Positions 1-12,007 of a DNA stretch of 64,000 nt are shown here, piece by piece. The stretch is from Smittia aterrima (lineage: Eukaryota > Arthropoda > Insecta > Diptera > Chironomidae). The stretch covers positions 19,654,854-19,718,853 of the forward strand of contig CP093830.1 of NCBI GenBank assembly GCA_033063855.1, read 5' to 3'. The translations under genes and the position numbers were made by a program. The notes below the pieces were generated by a model, which searched no databases, was not told the origin of the DNA, and saw only the letters and a program-made list of their open reading frames with translations. The stretch's first letter is position 1, and each line of letters opens with the position of its first letter.

Positions 1-3000
1 ACTCGCCATATCCTTGGGATTATTGGCCTCGAGATGATGGACGATCTGAATGTGGCTACGTTGGTCTCACGAACTTGGGAGCAACTTGCTACATGGCTTC
101 GTGCATTCAACACATTTTCATGATGCCACAAGCAAGAGAATCAATTCTCTCTGTTCCCAATGATGCTCCAGTGAAGCACAAACAGATGTTCAGCGAGCTT
201 CAGAAGATGTTTGCTTATTTAATGGAGAGTGAACGTAAATCTTACAATCCAAGATCATTCTGTAAAGTTTATCAGATGGGTCATCAACCTTTAAACACCG
301 GAGAGCAGAAAGACATGGCCGAGTTCTTTATCGATTTGGTGACGAAGCTCGAAGAAGTAACACCGGAACTGAAAGCTTTAGTAAAACAAATATTCTGCGG
401 TGTCATTAGCAACAATGTCGTTTCACTTGATTGCGGACACGTCAGCCGAATGCTTGAAGACTTCTACACTGTTCGATGTCAGGTCGCTGACATGAGGAAT
501 TTGCAAGAGTCTCTCGATGAAGTTACAGTCAAAGATACGTTGGAAGGGGACAACATGTACACTTGCTCGCAATGCGGTCGTAAAGTTCGAGCTGAGAAAC
601 GAGCTTGCTTCAAGAAGCTCCCTCAAATTCTATGTTTCAACACGATGCGATACACATTCAACATGGTAACGATGCTCAAGGAGAAAGTGAACACGCACTT
701 CTCGTTTCCACTGCGATTAGACATGTCACGATATGTCGAGAAAACTTTGATGCCTCATCACTATGAAGAAGAAAAGATGAAATCGCAAATGCGACGCAAA
801 GTTAGCGAGAGCGATAGCGTTCAAAGTTCATCAACTGACGTCAAGATGAAGAGTGACTCATCTCAAAACGATGACAGTCCATCAGAAAACGAAACGAAAA
901 ACGGTCAAGTTGATGAGAACGAGCAGATTAAACATGAGCAACAAGTAATTGAAGAAGAAGAATCTGAAGACTTTAATGAGAATTACGAGTATGATTTGGT
1001 CGGAGTAACGGTTCACACTGGAACTGCTGATGGAGGTCATTACTACAGTTTCATTAAAGAACGTGACAATGGAAAGGGAACGCCGAGCGATCGATGGTTC
1101 CTTTTCAACGACGCTGAAGTGAAACTCTTTGATCCGTCCCAAATCGCTGCTGAATGCTTCGGTGGTGAAATGACCGTAAGTTTAATAAAATCCTTTTTGT
1201 TTCAATTAAATTTAAATTTTAATATTTTCAGAGCAAAACTTACGATTCAGTAACAGAAAAGTACTTAGACTTCAGCTTTGAAAAGACAAATTCAGCTTAC
1301 ATGTTGTTCTACGAGTGGCGCTCGGGAAAAGGTGGGAACGAGCAGAGAAATCAGAGTGAAAGTCCAACGACAATGTCGCCTGGCTCTTCCCTCTCACAAC
1401 TGCAGGAGACAGGAAAGTATGATGAGGCTCAAGCATCGACAAGTGAACAAGCGATGATGGAAGATGCTTTGAAAGTTGAGACTGTTGAACCCATTGCGGA
1501 ATGTGATATAGAAAGTAAGGCGACAGCATCGACAAGCTATCAAGTGAAAAGAATAGACGACGACGATCCACCGAAGATTTCGTCAGCATTAACAAGAGCA
1601 AAGCGGAAATCTTTGCTAAACAAAGATCTCGAGGATTGGATTTGGCAAGACAATCGACATTATCTCGAGGATCGAAATATTTTCGAGCATACGTACTTCA
1701 AGTAAGTCAATCAATGTTTTGATTAATTCAAATGAAACTAATTTTTTCTATTCAGTTTCATGTGGCAAATCTGTGGTCACGTTCCACAGTCTTTGCTGGT
1801 GCTTAGCGACATCACATTCAGAGCTGCACAGTTATCTGTCTCGTTCTTCATGGAAACTTTCATCCACGCAAAAGAAAAGGTTTGTTCATAATCTAAATGC
1901 TCTTGTGAATCGTAATTGTAATCATTTTCTTTCTTTTTTAGCCAACAATGGTGCTTTGGGTTGAACTTCTAACAAAACAATTCAACGCAAGTCAAGAAGC
2001 TTGCGAATGGTTTCTTCAACACATGTCACAGGAACCTTGGTGGCCTGTTCAAGTTTTGATTCAATGCCCAAATCAGATGGTTCGTCAAATGTTCCAACGA
2101 CTGGTCATCCACGTGATTCAGCGTTTGCGGCCTCTTCACTTTGCGTTGTACCTGCAGAACGAGACGGAAGAAGATGGATCTGAAGCAATGGGCGAAATGT
2201 CATGTGTAACAAAGTTCATCAAATCGCTGATCTTGTTATTGGAGAATGGAGCGAAAGCTCATCTTCGACACTTGACTGAGTTCTTCGGATTGCTCTACGA
2301 ATTCTCTCGAATGGGTGATGAAGAAACGAAATTCCTTCTTCAGACAAATGTGATAAAGAGCGTCTCCGATTTCTATCTCGGGCACAAGAATCATGATTGC
2401 GTAAGTGTTTAGATAAATCAAAATTAAAAAGTGTTAATTAAATGTTTTTCTAGATTGACTCAACATCGGACAATGACGAGAACTCGTCGGATGAAGCGTT
2501 GTCAGTTGAAAAGACAAGACCGGTTTCTCTGGATAAGATGATCGCATTAGTGGCAACACTTGTTGAAAGATCTCGCGGAAGCGATCACACGCTTTCTCTG
2601 GCGCCTCGCGATTACAACGCAATCGCTGGAGGAAAAGGTTTTCCGTTCTTATATCAGCAGATCAAAGACAATATCAATCCAAATCAAACGAGGTTGTTAA
2701 TCCATGCGTTATGTCGATACGATGAACGTTTGGCTGGCTCGATCATCGCCATGCTTTTCAGTGCAGTCACGAAACATCCAGAGGTGAGTTCACTTGATTA
2801 AATTGAAAGAAAAATATTTAAATTTTTATTTATTTAGCTCTGTGGACCTTTCTTCAAACTTCTAACTCTGCTTACGGAATCATCTTCGGGACCTTCGGGG
2901 CTTCCTTGCTTTTCTCAACTTGTACTGCAACGAGTTTGGGACGCCGCAGAGTTTTGTCCACAACCTTCACTTGAATGGTTAGCAATTCAAGCTCCAAGAA

Positions 3001-5827
3001 ACAAGGTCGCTCACTCGTGGATTCTTTCAACAGCTGAGAGCTGGGTAGAGCAGTTCTTGATCGCCCATCAGAACTTAAGAGTTAGAAATGGTAAAATAAT
3101 ATTTCTGAGCCTTTCAACATTCTTTTAACACTTTTCTTTTAATCTTTAGCTGCTGCAAATCTGTTAGTTTCATTGATTCCATCACAATCGTTCCGACAAA
3201 ACTATCGAGCTTCAACACATCATAAAATGATTGGAAACAATTCTCAGCGTGAGATCACGGGCGAAGCTTTGATAATCCTCCACAATGTGCTGAGCATTCT
3301 GCTAAAGCTTTTACGAGTAGCAAAGAACTATACAGAAATCAGTTCGCACGGAACATTCAAACTGACATCTTACTTTGGATTGATGGCTTATTGTATGATA
3401 ACGAAGACAGAGAAGCTCATGCTCGGCCCGCACATCAAAACGCTTTGGGATCTTTTCCATCCGAAACTCTCAGAACCAAGTGTACCCGCCCATCACAACA
3501 AGCAAGCTCTATTGGCTTTCTGGCATCACGCCACTGTTGATTGTCCAGAGAATGCACAGCAAGTGGTCAACAATCCTGAGATCACGAAGAACATCGCTTT
3601 CAATTATATTTTGTAAGATTCCAAAATTCATTTAAAAAATTCCGTTTTCTAATTCGTTTGCATTTGCAGAGCTGATCACGACGATTCTGATGTTGTTCAA
3701 TATAATCGATCGATGCTGCCAGCTTATTATGGACTGTTGCGACTTTGTTGTCAGCAATCTCGAGCATTGACAAGGCAGCTTGCTGGCCATCAAAACTTAC
3801 AATGGGCTTTCAAAAACATTACTCCACATCCAACTCAGTACAATCTTGCTGTCGATGAGCTATTCAAGTTGATGGCGCTCTTTGTGGCGAAATATCCCGA
3901 CTCGACTCAAACGGAACTTGATCAGATTTGCGTGTTTCGACGGCAGACGCTTTCTGCTTATCTAAGTGGACTCGATGCTCGCGTTTCATGGAACACGCTT
4001 GTGTCAGCATTGCGAATTCTTGTTGAAAACGAAGAAGATCGTTTGTTCTTTGTGAGCAACGGAGGATTGACGATGTGCTTCGAAGCTCTTCTCACACTTC
4101 ATTCAATGTATCACGAAGCAACAGCTTGCAATGTCACGGAAGATCTTCAAGATCTCTTGAGAGAAATTGTTCGATTAGTTCAAGCATTGCGACAAAGCTG
4201 TCGAGAGCAGAAGAAGAAATATCCGCCATCTGGTTATTTCAAGGGATTGCCGGAAGTTATCCGTCGACTCACAACATTGCTTAATACGTTCAACCCACCG
4301 GAGATGAGAAAGCTGACATTGGATGCGCTTAAAGTGAGTTTACTTTTATTTTTTTGAAAACAGATGTTCAAATAAAAATTCTTATAGGAACTCGTCAAAT
4401 GCATTCCCACTGAAGCGATCAACATTTTGACTCCAATTCTCACGCATTGTCACATCCCAAGCCAGCAACATTCAATGGGACCACTTGGAACATTTTTCCC
4501 ACGACGAAGTACAAAGAATTCAGCGCAGAACTCATCGCCTTCTACTTGGCAATCAGGATCGAAGAACATTCCGCGACCGCCACGTCCAATGATTCAAATG
4601 AACATCCCGAGAACTCAAGCATTTACAAACGTCAAAGGAGTGGACAAGGAATTCGATCTGGCAGTGGAACGATTCTACAAACCCTATCACGAGTTCCTTG
4701 ACATCTTCTTCAGAGCTGCAGTCACGAGCAACATCTTTAACGAGACTCTCGTGAATTTAAGTCTCGTGACAGGTGTTGAAGCAGTTGGCTGGCATTTCAA
4801 TTGGTTCCCAACTTTCTGGGTTGGAATCAGCAAGAATAAGAACACACAAAAGTAAGTGAACTAAACTTTTTCTTGACGGAAGTTTAGCTAAACTTTATTT
4901 TGTTATTTTAGATATACTGAACTCTTTATCATTAACAACTTGATTCACGAATACATCGATCGAGTCTTGAAAGATGAAAGAATTTCTCTTAATGACTCGA
5001 TGATCGCTAACTTTATCGAAATCTATTACGGAAAGGTAAGAACATTGACGAATCTTAAAGTCAACTTGATTAATAAAATATTTCATTCTCAGGTACGAAC
5101 TCAACTCTCACTTACGAAGTTGCTGGAAGCTATTTGTGCCAGCATGGTGCAAAAGGAGAATTGGGAAGAGATTTGTGGAGATTTGCATGCAGTGAGAATA
5201 ATTGGACAGACAGGAGGCTTTCCCAAGACATCGAAAGAAAATCTGAAAAGAAGTCTTCAGTGTGTTCTTCAAAAGAGCAAGGAATTTGCAATCGAAGGTT
5301 TGTTAGACGCAAAATTGTAAATTTAAGAAATCTATTGATCAATTTATCTTCTAGAAGAGTCTCCACCTAAGAAAAGAAGAATTGACACTGCCCAAGTGAT
5401 CAAAGCAAGTCAGCCGGCTGAAGAAAAAACCGAAACTGATCAACCTTCAGCATGCAAAGAATCCAACGAAGTAACTCCAACTGAAACAAAAGAAGAAATA
5501 AAATGTGATGACGATGAGTCGAAGGAAGTCAACAAATCTGCGACCACTTCTTCTGCTGCGCCTGTGCTAGCTCCACCCTCGATCCTAGCTGCATCACGAA
5601 ATGACTTAATCAAAGACATTGAGAGTCACATTGAAATCATCTACGAATGTTTGGATGAGCTGAATGAAAGTGGATCGAGCTCAATGCTCAACAAGACATC
5701 ATCAAACGAGCCGATCTCGATTTCATCGGAGGCGTCGACACTTGATACCGAAACTACCGTAAAAGAAGCAACAGCAACGGACGGTGATAAAGCTGACGAA
5801 TCAATAGCAACAACTGATGAGTCTTAA
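1..5827 (+). CDS. puf: Ubiquitin carboxyl-terminal hydrolase USP34 / puffyeye, 5'-truncated by the window
   Basis: Large cysteine protease that removes ubiquitin; known family roles include Wnt/axin and Myc control. The window opens inside the USP catalytic domain. Exons: <1-1175, 1232-1701, 1756-1879, 1942-2400, 2454-2783, 2838-3090, 3150-3612, 3670-4333, 4388-4851, 4912-5035, 5093-5297, 5355-5827, all GT-AG with consistent phases, giving about 1,733 residues. The Cys box GLTNLGATCYMAS carries the nucleophile at 87-89. A finger segment with CSQC follows at about 560. The His box TADGGHYYSF has its histidine at 1038-1040, followed by WFLFND near 1095-1112. An acidic low-complexity insert (about 780-980) sits between fingers and His box. 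Downstream is the long helical-repeat region typical of USP34, ending in a diverged Ser/Thr/Glu-rich tail after a basic PPKKRRID, a likely nuclear localisation signal. The N-terminal part lies outside the window. Identity is very secure; the fly symbol puf is assigned by orthology. Confidence 0.96.
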
Positions 5828-6172
5828 ACAGAACAAAATCACTCTCGAGCAGTTTAGAATTAAGTAAACGAATTTATTGATTGCGCAGATGAAGCAAAGT
5901 TTTTGTTCTAAACCCGACTCTTGATGATGAACTTCTAAAGGAAGTCATCCTTAAAAATATGTTAATTGAAAAGAATCCAATCCTTTTTTAATAAAGCTAA
6001 AATTGATGTTTTAAATTTAATTAAAGAATTTTTTTTCTCAAGTCGTTTTCTCGCGGATCCTCCGAAAATAAATAATTTCTGACAGTGTAGCGCTTGTTCG
6101 AGTCGCTAAAAAAATAAATATTATCTCCTTCTCGCGTCCTAAAAGAGCCAAAGTATTTCGGAACTAATCAAA
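5828..6172 (+). other. puf 3' UTR and BCL7 promoter/5' UTR interval
   Basis: This stretch joins two same-strand genes and contains no coding frame. It holds the puf polyadenylation signal at 5990-5995, a T-rich stretch, and then the leader of the BCL7 gene. The start of the BCL7 transcript cannot be placed exactly. Confidence 0.6.
5990..5995 (+). terminator. Poly(A) signal of puf
   Basis: Canonical AATAAA 163 nt after the puf stop codon, preceded by T-rich DNA and followed by another T-rich run. This fits the cleavage and polyadenylation site of the upstream gene. Confidence 0.6.
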
Positions 6173-6796
6173 ATGAGCAGGAGTGTGAGGGCCGAGACCA
6201 GACAGCGGGCCAAGGACGAGAAGAAGCATCACATTTCTAATTCTTTCAACTCAAGAAAATGGTGAAAAATAATTTAAATAAACATGAAAGAGAAACTTGC
6301 TTTGCGCTTGAGATAACTTAAAGGAAAGTTGCTCAACTTCAAATTTAAGCTCAAATCTTCATAAAATTTAAGATCCTCTCGATCTCTGACGTTTAATTAA
6401 ATTTCTAAAATTTTGTTTTGATCTCATCTGAAAGGGAGAAGAAATGGGTAACGATCTGTGATACGACGATGAGGATCTACAAGTGGGTTCCAGTCAACTG
6501 CAATGGTAACGAGCAAACAAAGAAGAATCTTAAGCAAATCGACTCAAGCCAGAGTTCAATGAACGACAAGGAGAACTCAAAGATCACAAGAACCGACGAA
6601 GACTCGAACACTTGCAAGTTTTATCAAAATATTTTCTTGGTAGATGCATTTATCTAATTAAACATTTATTTTAGGCTTTAGTTTTTCTGAGATACAATTC
6701 CAGAATAGCTCTGACAAATTTCTGTTCTCCGAAGATTCCAATTCTCAAAGCTCGGACACCATTCCTTCGAAAAAGTTCAGCAAAAGCAACGAATGA
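6173..6796 (+). CDS. BCL7-like: BCL7-family protein, SWI/SNF (BAF/Brahma) complex subunit
   Basis: BCL7 proteins are small subunits of Brahma/BAF chromatin remodellers that contact nucleosomes; they act in the nucleus. Exons 6173-6261, 6435-6617 and 6682-6796 join in frame to give 128 residues. The first exon reads MSRSVRAETRQRAKD, the family's hallmark N-terminus. The splice creates RKWEKKWVT, and the second exon continues with ICDTTMRIYKWVPV, the core BCL7 motif. The third exon is Ser/Asp-rich and ends in a short Lys-rich tail, as in relatives. The segment between AKDE and RKW (KKHHISNSFNS) is unlike the helical KKVMAAIEKV-type sequence of the family, although its length matches. The second intron (6618-6681) is my best choice. 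An alternative donor at 6645 with the acceptor at 6674/6675 also stays open, but gives a less BCL7-like tail. Family assignment is secure; the last exon is less so. Confidence 0.88.
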
Positions 6797-9700
6797 ATGT
6801 GGAAAGCTTCGTTTACTTAAGGAATATAAATTAACGACTTGATTTAAGGTGTTTGATCGACTGATTGTGGATAACTTTTCTAAAATGTATTATTTAGACT
6901 TAGTAAGTGCGTGGTCATTCATCAATAAAAAATGACTTTTTCTCAGCTCAAGAGATTTTACTGCTTTCTGAAAATAAATCGCTGAAAATCGAGAATGAAA
7001 AGATTTCTTTTTCAGAAAATAAAAAGAATATCAAGAAGTTTTTTATTCAAACTTTTCCAACGAAGAGAGAAGGACACATTGAAACTATTTCGTTGTCGAC
7101 ATGTCTGATAATGTTTCTCGAGACGACGGCCCATCGTTGATTCTGGTGACTCTTGATCAACCCCGCATTCCCATTGTTACTTAGTCCATAAAACGTATAA
7201 GTCGTCTCTTTAATGATTTTGAAATTGATTTGATGTGTCCGATTGGAAAATTACGAAGAATAATGAATCCGATGAATATTGTGTTGTCCTAATTTGAAAC
7301 GTCCCAAAAAATAAATTCGTCCGCAAGATAGTTTCCGCAATCTTTCCTAAATTCGTTTAAGTATTTAACTTTTCTTCGCTTTGTATCCGCAATGATATTT
7401 TCTCGTTCCTATTTGATTCCCTTTGATGATTACTTTAGTTTGGTTACTCTTGAAATGTTTAAGCATTATTGAAAAATCTCGCTTCCGATGATCTTCGAAT
7501 TGAAGTGAATCTCGAATTGAAACCGCATTCATAACTTTGATTTGTGTAATAACAGATGAACAGATAGACCTTCCGCAAAACTCTTCCTAACAATGATTAG
7601 CAAACTTAGTGGGACGCAGTGAAATAAAACCAAACCATCCTTTTCTCGTTCGATGCTCCTGCACTGAACTTGCTGGATGGATTTTCGCCCGGCAGCTTCA
7701 TCCTCCATCTCCAGGGACCCTCGATGAGCTCAGCAGGTTCTTTTCTCACCCAAAGCTGTCCGCAATGAGTTTGACGAACCTTCGTCCACATCCTCCAGCT
7801 TCCACGTTGGAATCACGGGCCTCTTGGCGTCGTGAGCCAGTCCAACTCGACGACTTGATGACCTACCATGATTCGTTGACCCAAGGTTGCAGACCACAAA
7901 CAACTTTTTCTCGCATGGAAACCGTCCGTTTCAGAATGCTTGCCAGTTGCTCGTGTGCCTGTGTTGGGAACCTTTTCACGTCTCGAGACTCGTCCGTCCC
8001 GAGACTGGACAGTTCCTTTGACTAAACTCTAAAACAGATGGACAGGAAGCCCCAACAAGGAAAATTCTTCAGCCTATGACAAGATGAAATAACGTATCCG
8101 AAGTTCAACATCATCACACGTATCCGAAGGTGTATTCTCAGGAAAATTGGATAAATTGGACTCTTGTGAGGCTCTTCTCTCAGTCATGAACTTGGACCGA
8201 CATTGAAATGATGATGATTTGGAATTGGATGATCGTAACGAAACTCTAACTCTCAGTTTTCCCTTTCGATTAACTTCGTTGATATAAGACTAGTAGGTGG
8301 ACTCGAAATTGGTATATTGATGGCATGTGATGTTGGTTAAGATTTGATTCGATCAGAAATTTTTATAACGTGACGCTCTCTAGCGTTGGAGTTGTATAAA
8401 TTGGAAAAGGTGGTCCTTCACGTCTTGAACTCTTTGGTGGACAAAATGTAATTGGTAGACAATCGACTCCTCTATCAACAATCGCCCCTGTGATATCTCT
8501 CATTCATGTTGCATCAAACGCGCTCGCTCTATATAGATCAACTCATTCAAGGTGCATCACTCACTGTGGTGGACATATTTCGGAATTGGAACCGTGCAAA
8601 TCGACTCTCGTCTTGCTATCATCGTCAACTCAGCTCGTACGACCGTCCCGGTCAATGGATTCTCTTGCATTTTTAAATTTTTCATTACATTTCATTGGAA
8701 ATTTTTTCTTACTTCTACAAATCTCGAGCTTTTGAATTCTTTTCGAGGCAATTCAAAATATTTAACATTTCATGAAAACGAATCATTTTACATTTCATTT
8801 TGATTAAAAACAAAATAAATCCGGTCGCTTGGATTGGCTGGAAATAGTCACAAAACTTGTTTTTCTTGATATTAAACGAAGAGGTTTACCGAATTTCTGA
8901 GACTTTGGTTGTGCTCTCATCCTAATCTTTAAACTAATTTCATTCCGCTGATTGCTTGGATCATCCTTAAAAAGAGCAAAATCTTTCTTAGTTTTATGGA
9001 AATGTGTCTACCTTTGGACGCTTTGCTTGGCCAGCGATATGGCGATAATGGAAATGAAGGCAGAACGAAATTCAAACGTAGCTGGAAATATTCGCAAAAC
9101 AAATTCTTAAAGTGTTAGCTTATCATGTTACCGATGCCTCGCTTGTCTTGGTTTGTGATTTAAAGAAGTTTCTCTTCGTAGCCTAGTTGTGCAATTTCTA
9201 TCCTTCAAACAAGGGAAAACGTTCGATTTTTTAAAATGGACATTCAGAGTACTTATCATGGTATGTCCTCAGCGCTTATCTCGATGGTTCAACTAACTGT
9301 GACAACATTTTCTCGCTTTCATATCAACTTTTCTCTATAATGGAAAAATATTTCGCCGTGAATGTGAAAATTGGCAACTTTACCCCGTTTAGTTTTCTCT
9401 TTGGGTTCGATGAATTTAAACAGTCGCTTAGCCTACTAAGATAATGATTATTTGATCGCGAAACTTTCTGCTTTGATCTCTCAATCGACTAAAATAAAAT
9501 AAAACAGCAAATTTAGAGGGAAAATTGGGTTTTACCGCCGCTCAATGGCAAGGTCAAATGATTATTCTCGGCATGAGTCGTTCTCTTCCGCTTTAAGATT
9601 TTTGTCGTTCGATTTTCTGTTAAGAAATAAAACTCTTGGTTTAGACTCAATAATGTTTCTACTACCGAGATTCGTGTCTCTTGTTCCGGTTAGCGCTCAT

Positions 9701-10843
9701 CGATTAGTTTTTGTTTCAGCCTCGTAACATTATCATTTGATCATTCTCTCAACAACCGCATAATCTAGAAGAAAGAACAATCTCCACGTCTCGTATCGGA
9801 GGAGAGCGGTTAACGGGAAGATATTTCAATGTTATGCACCTCGTTTGGTGATTGGATTGATCGCACGTCGTTGCTCGAGATTTCGCATGTTCGTTCAGTT
9901 CGTCGCTTTCAAAATAAAAATAAACAAAAGAAGAGAAGAGAGAAAAATCATGACGATTGAAGTTACGCGCGTTTGTGTCGTGTTCAAACATCGACGGTTG
10001 TGTCACCGATGAACGCAGGATTCTTTGCCCGATCTGAAGCAACAGAAGCGCTGTGTTCGATATGCGTCATCAACCATTTGGTATTCGAATAGTTTCATGT
10101 GTCTCCAACTCCGGAGTCGTCGGGAAAAGACTTCTTTCGTGAACATTCTTGAGCTCCATTCTCAACACTGCAAGATAGAAACGATATTAGTTTGACTGAA
10201 AAAAGAAAAAGATTAAAGCATTGCGATTTAGATCAACAATTTATTTACATTGAAAAAGACTCGAATACAATTTATCTGTTAGACTTGGGGTTCGATTATC
10301 TTTAAACTACTCTGGATTCAATATGAATCAATAGAAAACTTGAGACAGTGGGGGGAGAAAGGCTTGAAAATGAATCGACAATCTTATAAGCACAATCAAA
10401 ACGATACAATACCGATCTCTTGATAAGCCAAGCTTCACAGTCAAGCCAGCAACTGCAAAAAGAAATGTCTGCATAATTTTAACGCTATCACAGGAACACT
10501 CAAAATATCATTCAAGTCGTGGTGCATGTTTCACGTATAAAGTAAATTTCTGTTCGCAAATTACGATTTCACTTAAAACGGAAGGTCATGAACTTTGTAA
10601 AGTTGATTGAAGGGAACAGTTGGCACTTGGATCGTATTTTTCTTTCGTAATTTGCGAACTTAGCCCGAACAATGAAATATTTCCCTCTCTCTCTTTAAAT
10701 ATTTTCCATGACGTCATTTGTATTTTTTCTTCTTTTGCACGATCACTTCGCCATTTTGAATTTTTGCAGACTTTCTACTTTATACGATCGCATTTACATA
10801 AGATTTAAACACTTGAGACGATATTATGAGCACTAGAATCATG
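6797..10843. other. Unassigned 4 kb stretch between BCL7 and the next gene
   Basis: I could not build a gene here. It begins with the probable BCL7 3' UTR (an AATAAA lies at 7309-7314). From about 7.6 to 8.8 kb the DNA is less AT-rich and of higher complexity than the rest of the window's noncoding DNA. It contains an open stretch of about 138 codons at 7609-8025 (+) that resembles no family I know and is interrupted by stops on both sides. A short direct repeat, cgtatccgaag, occurs at about 8093 and 8120. Possible contents are a long noncoding RNA, a decayed gene, or UTR; the sequence alone does not decide. Confidence 0.4.
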
Positions 10844-11453
10844 TTATCTAACTAAGGTTGTTTTAATAGAGTTCAGATTGTTAAGAAACGCGTCAATATC
10901 AGAAATTTCTTCTTTCCACAAAGCCTTGATCTCATTTTTCTTTTGTTCGTCGTCTTCTTGGGCTTTCTCGAGATCACAATTGTAAGAACTACTATTATTA
11001 TTATTATCACTTTGGTCGTTATAACTCCCGTTGTCTATCATCTTCTTCAGCTCCATCCAGCGCTCGGATCTCTCTCTTTGTTTCTGACGTAGAATTTTTT
11101 GATTTTCAACTAAGGAATTTGTAAGAATCGCGATTGCTCGAAGATCCTGTCCCTTTGATTGTCTTCTCTTGAAGGATTTCTTTGATTTGATATTTCTAAT
11201 CCACTCGTTCAGAGCTTCCGTACGAAAGTATTTCGTAGAAACGGAAACGTTTTCACTACGATTACTAATCGATTCCACCATTTTGGATTTTTCTCTTCAG
11301 CTTTTTTGACTTTTCAAGCGAACAAATTGATGTAAAACTCAAACACACCTGCTTTAATATTGAGTTCACTTCTTCTAAATTGATTTTCGCACCACAATTA
11401 CTAATTTTATGAAATCTTTCTAGAACTTTCTTTGGTGACAAATTTATTTTCAC
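10844..11453 (-). CDS. Unrecognised basic, helix-rich protein (185 aa)
   Basis: I do not recognise this protein. Two exons, 11347-11453 and 10844-11294, are joined by a 52-nt GT-AG intron (11295-11346) that keeps the frame (codon split 2+1) and gives 185 residues. The N-terminus (MKINLSPKKVLERFHK) is followed by a predicted helical segment. A strongly basic middle includes IKSKKSFKRRQSKG, then a charged coiled region with ILRQKQRERSERW, an Asn/Ser-rich linker, and an acidic C-terminal helix ending DIDAFLNNLNS. There is no signal peptide or membrane segment, so a nuclear or cytosolic role is likely. It is divergently transcribed from the small membrane protein gene with about 170 bp between starts. 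Downstream starts at Met codons in exon 2 (11281) are possible if the intron is not used. The gene is probably real because two exons join cleanly and composition is protein-like; function is unknown. Confidence 0.62.
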
Positions 11454-11621
11454 GATGTGATGCGATTGAAGTTTGAGTTGAAAATGACGAATTTTCTTTT
11501 TTCGTTCGGCTTTTATAAGAAAAATTTAACGAAAGGTTAACGAAAGAAAACTTGTTTTTGTTTTATTGAAATCGTTGAGTTAAAATCAAAACAACATTTG
11601 GAAAATTATTAAAATATTTAA
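11454..11621. promoter_or_regulatory. Putative bidirectional promoter
   Basis: The start codons of the minus gene (11453) and the plus gene (11622) are 168 bp apart, so both promoters and leaders must lie in this segment or upstream within the neighbouring gene. It is AT-rich with no obvious TATA box facing either gene. This is an inference from gene arrangement. Confidence 0.5.
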
Positions 11622-12007
11622 ATGACGATTCAATGGCTAAGAAGACTCGTTCGAAGGAACACGAGACCGATTGATTATGCCACCGCTGATACATGGAAGA
11701 AACGTTTCTCGCTTGCCTACGGATTTTTAGCTTGGAACGCATTTGCATTAGTTGGTTACGCGATCTATTCAGGCAAACGAGATTGGGCTGAATATCACGG
11801 ACTTGAGGGACACAAAGGATCTCCAGGTAACATTGAGATTCCTTGAATCAATAACAAATCAACATGATTCCACTTTTAGCTCTTCAATTCTCGCAGATGA
11901 TGGATATTCCCAAAGCAAAAGTTATTCGGTTGTCAGGATTTCATCAAACAGAACAATTTGATATAGACAACACTGAAGTGTTCACTGTAAAAACTGATGA
12001 AGATTAA
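11622..12007 (+). CDS. Small single-pass membrane protein, possibly mitochondrial (110 aa)
   Basis: Two exons, 11622-11826 and 11880-12007, joined by a 53-nt intron, encode 110 residues. The N-terminus MTIQWLRRLVRRNTRP is arginine-rich and free of acidic residues, as in mitochondrial targeting sequences. It is followed by a single hydrophobic segment (about residues 29-49, FSLAYGFLAWNAFALVGYAIY). Then comes a short aromatic/charged stretch (RDWAEYHGLEG) and a hydrophilic, acidic C-terminal tail. This layout suits a small inner-membrane assembly factor or respiratory-chain accessory protein, but I do not recognise the family and name no function. Divergent from the gene on its left; its 3' end converges on salvador. 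The start chosen is the first ATG of the open frame. Confidence 0.72.

Noticed and set aside
6903..6946. 44-nt intron-like segment (gtaagtgc...tttctcag) after BCL7
   Set aside because: No reading frame continues across it, and the size is at the lower limit for splicing; at most it is within a UTR.
7609..8025. 138-codon plus-strand frame as a protein gene
   Set aside because: It starts at a GTG, has no recognisable domain, no splice partner and an unusual Ser/Arg/Pro/Cys composition. It is kept only as part of an unexplained region.
8190..8290. Possible box C/D snoRNA (tgatgatg element)
   Set aside because: No CTGA D box at suitable distance and no closing terminal stem.
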